From contig NZ_CP013070.1 of NCBI RefSeq assembly GCF_000264945.2, forward strand, positions 2,108,001-2,172,000: a DNA stretch of 64,000 bases, written 5' to 3'. Both the position numbers and the translations under genes were made by a program. Numbering within the stretch: the first letter of the stretch is position 1; each line of letters opens with the position of its first letter. Positions 36,884-45,603 of this stretch are shown in pieces. A model generated the notes under the pieces. The model saw only the letters and a program-made list of their open reading frames with translations, searched no databases and was not told the DNA's origin. This DNA is from Sphingobium indicum B90A (lineage in GTDB: Bacteria > Pseudomonadota > Alphaproteobacteria > Sphingomonadales > Sphingomonadaceae).

Positions 36884-38947
36884 TCACATGCCGCCGATGG
36901 TGGGACCGCTGCGGCCCCGGCCTATGGTCCAGCTGATCCGCCGGTCCTCGCGCATCAGCCCGGAAAGCTGCTTGCCGACATGCCGTTCCAGCTCATCGCG
37001 CCAGGGCACGAGCGTGAACTCATGGCTGCGCTCGATCAGCGCGAACCGCCCAGAGGTCATGTTCACCTTGCGCGTGAGCGTTCCCTCCACCCGTTCGCCG
37101 GGCACCGTCTCGGCAAAGGGCAGGCCCAGTTCCTTCGACAGCTGCCCCGCCAGGGCCCGCACCTCGCGCTCCCGGAGGATGCGCAGCAGATTGCGGCGGT
37201 AGATCACCTCATTGCCCTGCCGCTCAGCCAGTTGCTGCTCGACCAGCCATTGCTGGCGCAGCGCCAGCGCCTTGCGCACCTCCTGGCCATAACCGCTGGT
37301 GGCGATGGGCGCTTTGTCAGGGGCGGTCAGCTCACGGTCCAGCCAGGTCGCGGCATGAACGCCCGCCTGCTGGAGGATCGGCCCTGCCGACAGCATCTCG
37401 ACCTTGACCGGCTCGGCCCTGAGTTTCCTCTGCTCATAGGCCCGCACGGTATCGAGATGATCGGGACCGATCTTCCATGTCCCATCCGGTTCGCGTTCAG
37501 GCTTGCCGGTCGCCTTGCGGATGGCTTCCAGCCGCCGCACATGGGTTTCCACGAAAGCCTCGCTGGCATGAGGGTCATGGTTGAGGTGAATGCCCAGACC
37601 ATAGCGTCCGGCATGGGCTTGGGCGATCTGGATGACGGTGCGATCAACGGCCCGGGGTTCGGCCTGCCTCGGCGTCAGACTCACCATGGCGCCGACCGGC
37701 GTGGGCTCTGTGCTGGTGCCGATATCGACATAATGGCTGTGCCCGTCGATGCCGTCGACGATGAGATAGCGGCGCTCATGATCGTCATCGGCAGCGCCTC
37801 GCTTCACCACCTTGCCAATGACCGGCCCTGTCATCTGTGCGGCTACTCCATCGACGCCATGGACGACGTAGCGGCCGGCATCGATCTGGGTCGCTTCCTT
37901 CTCCTTCGTCATCTCCCGGTGCATGAGGCGGATGATGTCGCCGCGTAGCCCCGAATCGGTGAGGGTCTTTTCCATATGAGGGGTAAGCGTCCAGGAAAGC
38001 GGTCCGGCCTGCTGTGCCAACTCCATCCGCTCCAGCACCCGCGCCCGGGCAACCAGCAGCAGCTGGTGACCGGGATCGAACGCCACCTCTCCCTCCATCC
38101 GGCGGAGGTCGATGACATGATCCTTGGCCTGGGCCAGCATCATCCGGTCGAGCCGGGTGAGCCGTTCGGCATCGACCTCCAGCGCGAGTTGCTGGCGCAC
38201 CTCGATCTCGCTCTGCGGTCCCAGCGCCCGGGTCATGATTTCCGATGCCCGGTAGCGGATGGCATGGGCGATATAGTCGCCTGCAATATTGAGGGTCTTG
38301 CCGTCCTCGGTGATGCCCCGGATCAGGATATGGCTATGGGGATGGCCCGTGTCGAAATGATCCACCGCCACCCAGTCCAGGGTCGTACCCAGATCCTCCT
38401 CCATCTTCGCCATCAGGTCGCGGGTAAAATCGCGCAGATGATCGAAGGCCGGACCATCCTCGGGCGCGACGATCAGGCGGAACTGGTGGCGGTCGTCCAC
38501 CCCACGCTCGGCAAAGGCCCTGGCATCGGCTTCATCGGCGAAGGTCGAGTAGAAGCGCCCGCGATCCCCTTCACGGCTGACGCCGTCGCGTTCGAGATAG
38601 CGCAAATGCGTACCCACAGCCCCCGCCTTGCCGGCGAGCTTCACCACCCGAGCCTTCACCGTCACGCGGCGGGGCCGCACCCGCATGCCGCTGCCCCGGT
38701 CGAAGGACCAGCCCGAGCCGCGCGGCACGGCGGCGGCGATCCGGGCGCCACGGCCCCGCGCATTGAAGCGGCCGGTGCGAGGTCCAGAACCCACACCAGC
38801 ATCACCCAATCGGCGCGGATTGCCGCCGCGCCGAGCGACCTGCTTCATGATCTCCGAGCGCAGCCTCGTGCCACGCGGTGGGCGGGCGCTGTCGCGCCGC
38901 GAACGCCCGACGCGGGGCTCGGAGCTATCGTCATCCTGTGCCATCAT
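36884..38947 (-). CDS. Relaxase / VirD2-type mobilisation nuclease (DUF3363-like C-terminus)
   Basis: A 687-residue relaxase. A basic, Gly/Arg-rich start is followed by VKLAGKAGAVGTHLRYLERDGVS at about residues 105-130. The metal-binding site is VDHFDTGHPHSHILIRG near residue 200, the HxDxxHxHxH-type signature of strand transferases. A long C-terminal region follows, with a Lys/Arg-rich middle and TLTRKVNMTSGRFALIERS near the end, which fits DUF3363. It nicks and pilots DNA at an oriT, probably in the 276-bp region upstream. Start at ATG 38947 or 38944. No coupling protein or type IV secretion genes are found in the island. Confidence 0.9.
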   Translation of the reverse strand: MMAQDDDSSEPRVGRSRRDSARPPRGTRLRSEIMKQVARRGGNPRRLGDAGVGSGPRTGRFNARGRGARIAAAVPRGSGWSFDRGSGMRVRPRRVTVKARVVKLAGKAGAVGTHLRYLERDGVSREGDRGRFYSTFADEADARAFAERGVDDRHQFRLIVAPEDGPAFDHLRDFTRDLMAKMEEDLGTTLDWVAVDHFDTGHPHSHILIRGITEDGKTLNIAGDYIAHAIRYRASEIMTRALGPQSEIEVRQQLALEVDAERLTRLDRMMLAQAKDHVIDLRRMEGEVAFDPGHQLLLVARARVLERMELAQQAGPLSWTLTPHMEKTLTDSGLRGDIIRLMHREMTKEKEATQIDAGRYVVHGVDGVAAQMTGPVIGKVVKRGAADDDHERRYLIVDGIDGHSHYVDIGTSTEPTPVGAMVSLTPRQAEPRAVDRTVIQIAQAHAGRYGLGIHLNHDPHASEAFVETHVRRLEAIRKATGKPEREPDGTWKIGPDHLDTVRAYEQRKLRAEPVKVEMLSAGPILQQAGVHAATWLDRELTAPDKAPIATSGYGQEVRKALALRQQWLVEQQLAERQGNEVIYRRNLLRILREREVRALAGQLSKELGLPFAETVPGERVEGTLTRKVNMTSGRFALIERSHEFTLVPWRDELERHVGKQLSGLMREDRRISWTIGRGRSGPTIGGM

Positions 38948-39223
38948 CAAGGATATGGCGAGAAAGGCCCCACCGCCTCAAGTATCTCGCGCAGAAGTCC
39001 CGCTTTCCTGCGGCGTTGCGAGCGAACAGTGCCGGTTCGATCTCCCGAAGGAGACAGGCCGTCTCCGCAAAAAAGGATGTGCAGACAAGGGCTTGGCCGG
39101 GCAGATGCGACGAAGCGTGCCGGCCTTTATCTTGCGCGCATCTCCCTAACCGGCACCCCTTCCTTATGTTCCCTATATGTTCTATTCTCAGGCCCATTCC
39201 GATTCTCAGGGGAAGGGCCAGGC
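38948..39223. promoter_or_regulatory. Divergent intergenic region, candidate oriT
   Basis: This 276-bp stretch separates the relaxase gene from a divergent small gene. Relaxase genes of this type usually lie next to their nick site. It holds an AT-rich segment near 39165-39190 (TTATGTTCCCTATATGTTCT) in otherwise GC-rich DNA. I could not identify the nick sequence. Confidence 0.3.
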
Positions 39224-39586
39224 ATGGGCGTGCAGATCGAGGCAATGGATGGCGGGAAGCTCAAGCTGACCGGCGATGTCGAGACCGTTCTCGACCTGCC
39301 CGCCAGCGCCGTGACGGATGGCTTTTCCTTCGCCTTTTCCGACGGGACATTGCTCAAAGGCCATCATGATATTGGCAGCGGCCGCTGCCATTTTGCGGTA
39401 GCCGCAGAGGGCGCTGGCATCGTCAGGATCATGCGCGAAGGGCGGCATGATGGCGCAAAGATCGACGGACAAATCGAGTGGATGACGCTTGCCTGCGGCA
39501 GCAGGACGCTGTGCCCGATCCATGCGAAAGCGCAGGATGACGGGCGGCAATTGGTGCTGGATATGGACGCAAAAGAGGCGGCTTAG
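39224..39586 (+). CDS. Hypothetical protein divergent from the relaxase
   Basis: A 120-residue soluble protein I do not recognise. It begins MGVQIEAMDGGKLKLTGDVE and is mostly beta-like. It contains DGFSFAFSDGTLLKGHHDIG, three cysteines, and the segment DGQIEWMTLACGSRTLCPIH. AGGGGAAGGG lies well placed before the ATG. The repeated Asp/His pairs (GHHDIG, EGRHDG) are the only other notable feature. It has no signal peptide. Its position suggests it travels with the island. Confidence 0.6.
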   Translation: MGVQIEAMDGGKLKLTGDVETVLDLPASAVTDGFSFAFSDGTLLKGHHDIGSGRCHFAVAAEGAGIVRIMREGRHDGAKIDGQIEWMTLACGSRTLCPIHAKAQDDGRQLVLDMDAKEAA

Positions 39587-39646
39587 AGGTCTGATCGAAG
39601 TAAGTGATTATCGCGACAGATAGCTTCCGTTCGATGTGGACCGGCC

Positions 39647-39898
39647 TTACTCCTGCGCCACATAAATATTCCTGTCGAAGTCCCGCATCAGGGCAGTGCC
39701 GACCGGTGCGTCAATCCACCGCAGCCAGCTATCGTCTCGATTGAGCACGGCTCCCAGCGCTACATAGGAAGATTTCCGCGCTTCCATATCCGCATCGGAT
39801 GCTGAACCTTGCCGGCCCCGGATACGCCAACCGCTATCGGGATATGTATCGCCATCCTGCTGCATGTCGGGTTCTTCACGATAGATGAACTCGACCGG
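39647..39898 (-). pseudogene. DUF2185 / Imm33-like protein remnant
   Basis: The 3' part of a gene in this frame reads VEFIYREEPD, YPDSGWRIRG, YVALGAVLNRDDSWLRW and IDAPVGTALMRD. This matches the DUF2185 (immunity protein Imm33-type) pattern of YREEPD, DSGWRF and LL-PVGSAFERD. No start region remains. The sequence joins directly, in another frame, to a truncated diguanylate cyclase at about 39899. It is a rearrangement scar; the remaining 72 codons from ATG 39865 are unlikely to be functional. Confidence 0.65.
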
Positions 39899-39900
39899 CT

Positions 39901-40605
39901 CAGGGGATCGAAGCGGGCAAGCTGCGCAAGGTCGTGTTTCATGGTCAGATGTTCGACGGCCGCGTGAAAAAGATGGCGAACCGAACTGAGGCTCATCGCT
40001 GCGACCACAAGGAGCAGAAGTGCCTCAAAAGCGAAAAATTCGCCATGGAGCGGTTCATCATATTTGCTCGCCGCGTGCAGCATCATGGCAAAAGCAGTCG
40101 GGAGAACGCAACAGCCAAGGCTCAAGATGCACAAGAGCGGTCGTGATGCGTTCCGTGACACGATGCCCGCGCCGAAGGTGAAGACAAGACTGAGCGTCGC
40201 TACGTGAATGAGGGGTTGGTGCGTCATGAGGGCGCGGACATTGAGCCCCGCCAGGAGCAGGGCAAACAGGCAAGTGAGGAGGATATGCCTCCTCTCCCAT
40301 CGGTGAAGCAGTTCAATGTCCTGGCGGACGCCGCCGGCCTGATTAAAGCGCGCGATCATCACTATGCGCACCGCAGTCACGAGGACGGCTGCGACAATCA
40401 GGCCGAGGATGATGCCATCCTGCCATTTGCGATAAATGAGCAACCCCACGACGACATATAGAATACCAAAGCCAATGATCGGCATTGTCATGGTGAAGAG
40501 CGTGGAGAGGAGATCGCGATAGACAGCGTCGGGCAGGACGGGCGCTGTCCGCCGGCGAGGCGCCACGGGCGTGCCTGCAGCACTGGCTTGAGCTCGTCTC
40601 TCCAT
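39901..40605 (-). pseudogene. Truncated membrane diguanylate cyclase (island 2)
   Basis: The reading begins at ATG 40605. It has about five membrane helices (for example IIGFGILYVVVGLLIYRKW, ILLTCLFALLLAGLNVRAL) and the linker MKHDLAQLARFDPL, which is normally followed by TGLPNR and the GGDEF domain. Here it breaks at about 39901 into unrelated sequence and continues out of frame to 39760. The catalytic domain is entirely missing. The membrane region resembles that of the intact cyclase in island 1. It may still be translated as a membrane stub. Confidence 0.75.
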
Positions 40606-40834
40606 CCCCCGATCTATTCGCGGCCAAGGTTAACTCCGCGTTACGAGTGCGCCAGACTGAGCATCGGCGGGCAACGGGCAGTTTCCCAAGCTAAATGATC
40701 ATCTCCAGACCCTCTTCAAAAAACTCGCCACGGACCGCAGCACGCTCTGCCGCCAGAATAAATTGGAAGACCGGACCGAGCGAACCTGAAAACTGAAATT
40801 TCGGGGCTGTTCGTCCACTATGGGCCGCGGCCAG

Positions 40835-41980
40835 TCATCGCGTCCTGCAATAAGCCCCCCATTCGTCCATCAGCTTCCTTCTCTTTTCGAGCAGATTACC
40901 TCGCCGATAGGCAGCTTCCGTCTTATCCCTGACCCGGTGCGCCAATGCCGCTTCCGCGATTTCGCCGGGGTGATTGGTTTCCTCGCTGACCCAGTCCCTG
41001 AAGGCAGAGCGAAATCCGTGGGCGGTTGCGTCCTCCTTCATCTCACGAAGCAGCTTGGTGAGTGTCATGTCGCTCATCGGCATGTCCCCCCTGGCACCGG
41101 GAAACACGAGCGACCGCGACCCGATTCGCAGTTCGCGACACCGCTCGAGGATGGCGAGAGCGGGGGCCGACAGAGGAATGACATGCTCGCGCGACGCCTT
41201 CATCCGCGCAGCGGGGATCGTCCAGAGTTTCTCCTCCAGATCGAATTCTTCCCACGCCGCGCCGCGCACCTCGCCCGATCGCACGGCGGTCAGGATGGCA
41301 AAGCGCAACGCCAGACGGCTGAAGGATTCCCGCTCGGCGAGCTTGACCATGAAGGCCGGCACCTTCGCATAGGGCATGGCCGCAAAATGCCCCTCCTTCT
41401 TGGGCTGCCGGGGGAGCCCCTTGGTGATCGCCCGCATCGGCGCCTCGCTCTCGCGATAGCCGGAGGCATAGGCCCAATCGAGTACGGTGCCGATCCGCTG
41501 ACGGACCCGCCGCGCCGTCTCCGGCTTGGCAAGCCAGATGTCGGAGAGCAGATTGCGGATCATCGGGCCAGTGATCTCGTGGACCTGGACATGGCCTATA
41601 TTCGGGAACACATAGGCATCGAGCGTCTGGAGCCATTGCTTCTCATGCTTCTCGTTTCGCCATGTCTTGCTGTGAGCAGCAATCACCCGGGCCGCAGCCT
41701 GCCGGAAGGTGGGAATGCCCTGGGCCTTGCGCCGCTCGAAGATCGGATCCAGCCCAAGCTCGACCCAGGTGCGGATTTCCCGCGCCCGCTCGCGGGCTGT
41801 CGCCAGCGAGACTTTGGACGCGCTGCCCAGGCCAAAGTCGCGCCGGTTGCCATTTTTCTGCACCCGGCAGACCCAACTCTTGCCGCCGCCGGGCTGGACC
41901 ACGAGGAACAGGCCATCGCCATCCCCGATCCGCCCGGGACGAGTTGCTGCCTTCACGGCGCTGGCGGAGAGCTTTCCCAT
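40835..41980 (-). CDS. int: Tyrosine integrase of island 2
   Basis: A 381-residue phage-type site-specific recombinase. The N-terminus (MGKLSASAVKAATRPGRIGD and a beta-rich GDGLFLVVQPGGGKSWVCR) is the DUF4102 arm-binding domain. A SAM-like core-binding domain follows. The catalytic residues are Arg in LTAVRSGEVRG, HGFR (TAHGFRSAFRDW), the His of ALAHRV, and Tyr in TEAAYRRG. It sits 135 bp from the tRNA-Ser 3' end, the standard layout for integration into that tRNA. ATG 41980 is chosen as the start of the conserved domain. A remnant of the same gene is at 32990. Confidence 0.94.
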   Translation of the reverse strand: MGKLSASAVKAATRPGRIGDGDGLFLVVQPGGGKSWVCRVQKNGNRRDFGLGSASKVSLATARERAREIRTWVELGLDPIFERRKAQGIPTFRQAAARVIAAHSKTWRNEKHEKQWLQTLDAYVFPNIGHVQVHEITGPMIRNLLSDIWLAKPETARRVRQRIGTVLDWAYASGYRESEAPMRAITKGLPRQPKKEGHFAAMPYAKVPAFMVKLAERESFSRLALRFAILTAVRSGEVRGAAWEEFDLEEKLWTIPAARMKASREHVIPLSAPALAILERCRELRIGSRSLVFPGARGDMPMSDMTLTKLLREMKEDATAHGFRSAFRDWVSEETNHPGEIAEAALAHRVRDKTEAAYRRGNLLEKRRKLMDEWGAYCRTR

Positions 41981-42115
41981 GCCACCAAATCTCCCACATT
42001 CTTTCCCACATTTCCAATCGGTCACTGGTGGACTGGCAGGGATGAACGTGGACGCGAATCACGCTGAAAGCCGCAGAAAAGCTAAGCTTTCATGATTCGG
42101 AACGGATGTGGAAGG

Positions 42116-42214
<99 letters not shown>

Positions 42215-42336
42215 GCAGAAGGTCCGGCGCGCGCCGTCCCGGTCGAGCGGCGGCCATTAGCGAATGATTCCTACCTTGCCAAGCAGCGGCGAGCATTTTT
42301 CTTGTTTCGCAACGCAACCATCCTAAATTGCATCAT

Positions 42337-42708
42337 ATGAACGACATGATTCAGATTTTCGGACCCGATGTTACCGCCCCGCCCATCGTCCACGCCCGCT
42401 TCAGCCTCGGCGATGTCGTGCAGCACCGCCTCTTCGGTTTTCGCGGCGTGGTGTTCGATATAGATCCGGTCTTCGCCAATACCGAAGAATGGTACCAGGC
42501 CATTCCCGAGGAGGTCCGGCCGGACAAGCACCAGCCCTTCTACCACCTGCTCGCCGAAAATGGCGAAAGCAGCTATGTCGCCTATGTCAGCCAGCAGAAT
42601 CTGGTCGCGGACGACAGCGAGGAGCCTGTCGACCATCCCGCCATCTCCGGCATGTTCGGCACCTATGCGAACGGCAAATATCAACTCCGTCCGCTGCATC
42701 GGCATTAA
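42337..42708 (+). CDS. hspQ: Heat shock protein HspQ
   Basis: A 123-residue HspQ/YccV-type protein. In enteric bacteria HspQ is a hemimethylated-DNA binding protein and a specificity enhancer of Lon protease. The conserved stretch ARFSLGDVVQHRLFGFRGVV and the later EEWYQAIPEEVRPDKHQPFYH, YVAYVSQQNL and HP--ISGMFGTY are all present. The ATG 42337 is preferred over TTG 42328. It is divergent from tRNA-Ser and overlaps the next gene by 44 nt. Confidence 0.93.
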   Translation: MNDMIQIFGPDVTAPPIVHARFSLGDVVQHRLFGFRGVVFDIDPVFANTEEWYQAIPEEVRPDKHQPFYHLLAENGESSYVAYVSQQNLVADDSEEPVDHPAISGMFGTYANGKYQLRPLHRH

Positions 42709-43432
42709 GGTCGCGTCCGCGCTGCTCGGCCTTGGCCTGCTGATCGGGCCGGGCGGCGCGTTGCGGGCAGCGGAGCCGCAGGTCCCGGCACCCAGGATCA
42801 ACGCCGACCCCGCCTTCCCCTTTTCCCGGGAGATCGAGGCCTTCGCCAAGGCCAATGAGGCGGGACCGGCGGTCGCCGACGCCACGCTGTTCCTGGGCAG
42901 TTCCAGCATACGCCTGTGGGACATTGGCGGGAGCTTCCCCGACATCGGCACGGTCAATCGCGGCTTCGGCGGCGCGACCACGCCCGACGTGCTGCATTAT
43001 TACAAGCGCCTGCTGCCCAAGGCGAAGCCGCGCTCCATCCTGGTCTATGTCGGGGAAAATGATCTGGCGGCGGGCGCCACCCCGGCCGAGGTCGCGAACA
43101 ATGTGCTGACCCTGCTCAGGCAGCTTCGCGCCGATTATCCCAAGGCGCATATCGCCTATCTGTCGCTGAAGCCCAGCCCGATCCGCTGGACACTCTGGCC
43201 GAAGATGGCGGCGGTCAACATGACGGTGGCGGCGCGGTCGCGGGTGACGCGCTTCGATTATCTGGATGTCGGGCGGGTGCTGCTGGCGGCCGACGGCCTA
43301 CCCGACGCGTCGCTCTTCCGACCCGACGGGCTGCACATGAACCCGCGCGGCTATATGCTCTGGACACAATTGGTGGACGCTTATCTGGACGAGGCCGTCG
43401 CCGCCGAGCGCGGACCCGTTTCCCCTTCCTGA
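42665..43432 (+). CDS. Exported SGNH/GDSL-type hydrolase
   Basis: A 255-residue predicted periplasmic esterase-like protein. From ATG 42665 it has a signal peptide (CIGIKVASALLGLGLLIGPG, cleavage near LRA-AEP). The SGNH blocks are FLGSSSIRLW (nucleophile Ser in block I), NRGFGGATTPD (Gly, block II), VYVGENDLAAG (Asn, block III) and DGLHMN (Asp-His, block V). The start lies inside hspQ, in another frame, with no nearer alternative that preserves the signal. Substrate is unknown; acetyl esters of envelope polysaccharides are one option. Confidence 0.87.
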   Translation: MRTANINSVRCIGIKVASALLGLGLLIGPGGALRAAEPQVPAPRINADPAFPFSREIEAFAKANEAGPAVADATLFLGSSSIRLWDIGGSFPDIGTVNRGFGGATTPDVLHYYKRLLPKAKPRSILVYVGENDLAAGATPAEVANNVLTLLRQLRADYPKAHIAYLSLKPSPIRWTLWPKMAAVNMTVAARSRVTRFDYLDVGRVLLAADGLPDASLFRPDGLHMNPRGYMLWTQLVDAYLDEAVAAERGPVSPS

Positions 43433-43510
43433 CACTTTCCGATTGATCCACGCGCAAGCAACATTATTACCGGACATCGATAAAACAACCGCAGGCAAGG
43501 GGACAGACAA

Positions 43511-45478
43511 GTGACAGGTGATTCGGCCAGGGCGGCCCCGATGGCGGAGCTGACGCTTCGCGGCGTGATATTGGGCGCGCTCATCACATTGCTGTTCACG
43601 GCGGCGAACGTCTATCTGGGGCTGAAGATCGGCCTGACCTTCGCCACGTCGATCCCTGCCGCCGTCATATCCATGGCGGTGCTGCGGCTGTTCGCGACCG
43701 GCACGATTCTGGAGAACAATATCGTCCAGACCATCGCGTCGGCGGCGGGCACCTTGTCCGCGATCATCTTCGTGCTGCCGGGGCTGGTCATCATCGGCTG
43801 GTGGCAGGGCTTCCCCTATTGGCTCTCCGCCTTCACCATCGCGCTGGGCGGCATATTGGGCGTCATGTATTCGGTGCCGCTGCGCCGGGCGCTGGTGACG
43901 GGATCGGACCTGCCCTATCCCGAAGGCGTGGCCGCCGCCGAAGTGCTGAAGGTCGGCGCTGGATCGCGCGAGGGGCTGGAGGAGAATAAGCGCGGGCTGG
44001 CCGCCATCGTCGCCAGTTCGGTCGCGGCCGCAGCCTTCTCCATCCTCGCCAAGACGAAGCTGGTCGCGGAGGAAGCCGCGACTTTCTTCAAATTCGGCGC
44101 GGGCGCGACGAGCGTCTCCACCAGCTTTTCCATGGCGCTGATCGGCGTCGGCCATCTGGTCGGCCTGTCAGTGGGCGTGGCCATGTTCTTCGGCCTGCTG
44201 ATAAGCTGGGTCGGGCTGGTGCCCTATCTCACCGCGCCGCTCCCTTCGGGCGCGGAGCTTTCGGAGATCGTCGGCGCCACCTTCCGCATGAAGGCGCGCT
44301 TCATCGGCGCGGGCACCATAGGCGTCGCGGCGATCTGGACCCTGCTCAAAATCCTTGGCCCCATCGTCAGCGGCATCCGGTCCGCCCTCGCCGCCGCCAA
44401 GGTGCGCAAGGGCGGCAATGCCGGGCTGCTGGAACTGACCGAGCGCGACCTGCCCATCGGCATCGTCGGCGGCACCATTCTCGCCTCTCTGATCCCCATC
44501 GCCATCCTGCTGTGGCTGTTCGCGCAGGGCGGGCCGATCGCGGCCAATCCGGTGCCGATCATCGGCCTGACGCTGGCCTATATATTGGTCGCGGGCATCG
44601 TGATCGCGTCGGTCTGCGGCTATATGGCGGGCCTGATCGGGGCGTCGAACAGCCCGATTTCCGGCGTCGGCATACTTGCGGTGCTGGGCGCTTCGCTGAT
44701 CCTGGCGGCGATCTACGGGTCGGGCGGCGATCCGAAGCAGGCCCAGGCGCTGATCGCCTATGCGCTGTTCACGACCGCCATCATCTTTGGGATCGCGACC
44801 ATTTCCAACGATAATTTGCAGGATCTGAAGACCGGCCAGTTGGTCGGCGCGACCCCCTGGAAGCAGCAGGTGGCGCTGGTGCTGGGCGTGATCTTCGGCG
44901 CGCTGGTGATCCCGCCGGTGCTGGACCTGCTCAACAGCGCCTTCGGTTTCGCGGGCGCGCCGGGCGCCAAGGAGACCGCCCTGCCCGCCCCGCAGGCGGC
45001 GCTGATTTCGGCGCTGGCGAAGGGCGTGCTGGGCGGCGATCTCGACTGGGGCCTGATCGGCTTCGGCGCGGGCATCGGCGTGGTCGTCGTCGCCATCGAC
45101 GAACTGCTGGGCAAGGCGGGCAAGCTGCGGCTGCCGCCGCTGGCGGTGGGCATGGGCATCTACCTGCCGATGGCGCTGACTTTGCTGATCCCGGTCGGCG
45201 CGGTGATCGGGCATGTCTACAACCGCTGGGCGCTGCGTCAGGCCAACCCCGAATTCGCCGAGCGCATGGGGGTGCTGATGGCGACAGGCTTCATCGTGGG
45301 GGAGAGCCTGTTCGGCGTGGCCTTCGCAGGGATGGTCGCGGCGACCGACAGCGATGCGCCGCTGGCGCTGGTGGCGGAAAATGGCTGGGCGGTGCCCTTG
45401 TCGATCCTTGCCTTCTTTGGCGTGATCGCGGCGCTGTACGGGCGGCTGCGGCGTTGGGCGAGCGCGCCGTTGGGGTAA
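43511..45478 (+). CDS. OPT-family oligopeptide transporter
   Basis: A 655-residue inner-membrane protein with about 16 hydrophobic helices. The first has LTLRGVILGALITLLFTAANVYLG, the OPT-family N-terminal motif. GSDLPYPEGVAAAEVL and the repeat SNSPISGVGILAV are other family hallmarks. OPT proteins import oligopeptides or metal-chelate complexes. The start is GTG 43511 behind AGGCAAGGGG. An M1 aminopeptidase gene lies convergent downstream, so peptide import followed by hydrolysis is plausible, though that enzyme appears to be exported. Confidence 0.93.
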   Translation: MTGDSARAAPMAELTLRGVILGALITLLFTAANVYLGLKIGLTFATSIPAAVISMAVLRLFATGTILENNIVQTIASAAGTLSAIIFVLPGLVIIGWWQGFPYWLSAFTIALGGILGVMYSVPLRRALVTGSDLPYPEGVAAAEVLKVGAGSREGLEENKRGLAAIVASSVAAAAFSILAKTKLVAEEAATFFKFGAGATSVSTSFSMALIGVGHLVGLSVGVAMFFGLLISWVGLVPYLTAPLPSGAELSEIVGATFRMKARFIGAGTIGVAAIWTLLKILGPIVSGIRSALAAAKVRKGGNAGLLELTERDLPIGIVGGTILASLIPIAILLWLFAQGGPIAANPVPIIGLTLAYILVAGIVIASVCGYMAGLIGASNSPISGVGILAVLGASLILAAIYGSGGDPKQAQALIAYALFTTAIIFGIATISNDNLQDLKTGQLVGATPWKQQVALVLGVIFGALVIPPVLDLLNSAFGFAGAPGAKETALPAPQAALISALAKGVLGGDLDWGLIGFGAGIGVVVVAIDELLGKAGKLRLPPLAVGMGIYLPMALTLLIPVGAVIGHVYNRWALRQANPEFAERMGVLMATGFIVGESLFGVAFAGMVAATDSDAPLALVAENGWAVPLSILAFFGVIAALYGRLRRWASAPLG

Positions 45479-45499
45479 GGAAGAGGGGGAAGGAGGCGC

Positions 45500-45567
45500 G
45501 ACCTGTGCTGCTTCCCCTCCACCATGCTTCGCATGGTCCCCCTCCCCACGCTTTGCGTAGGGAGGAA
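45500..45567. repeat. Double-hairpin repeat, inverted single copy
   Basis: Read on the minus strand it is ATTCCTCCC-TACGC-AAA-GCGTG-GGGAGGGGGACC, then stem ACCATGC-GAA-GCATGGT and GGAGGGGAA ending in CAGGTC. The frame is the same as at 14554 and 57291. The stem bases differ in a paired manner. Confidence 0.85.
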
Positions 45568-45573
45568 TGAAAA

Positions 45574-45597
45574 GGGCGGTGGATCGCTCCACCGCCC
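45574..45597. terminator. Bidirectional intrinsic terminator
   Basis: GGGCGGTGGA-TCGC-TCCACCGCCC is a perfect 10-bp stem with a tetraloop. T-rich tracts (TTCCTTTC) follow on the plus strand and TTTTCATTCC on the minus strand. It lies between two convergent genes, the OPT transporter and the aminopeptidase, and can stop both. Confidence 0.85.
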
Positions 45598-45603
45598 TTC
45601 CTT

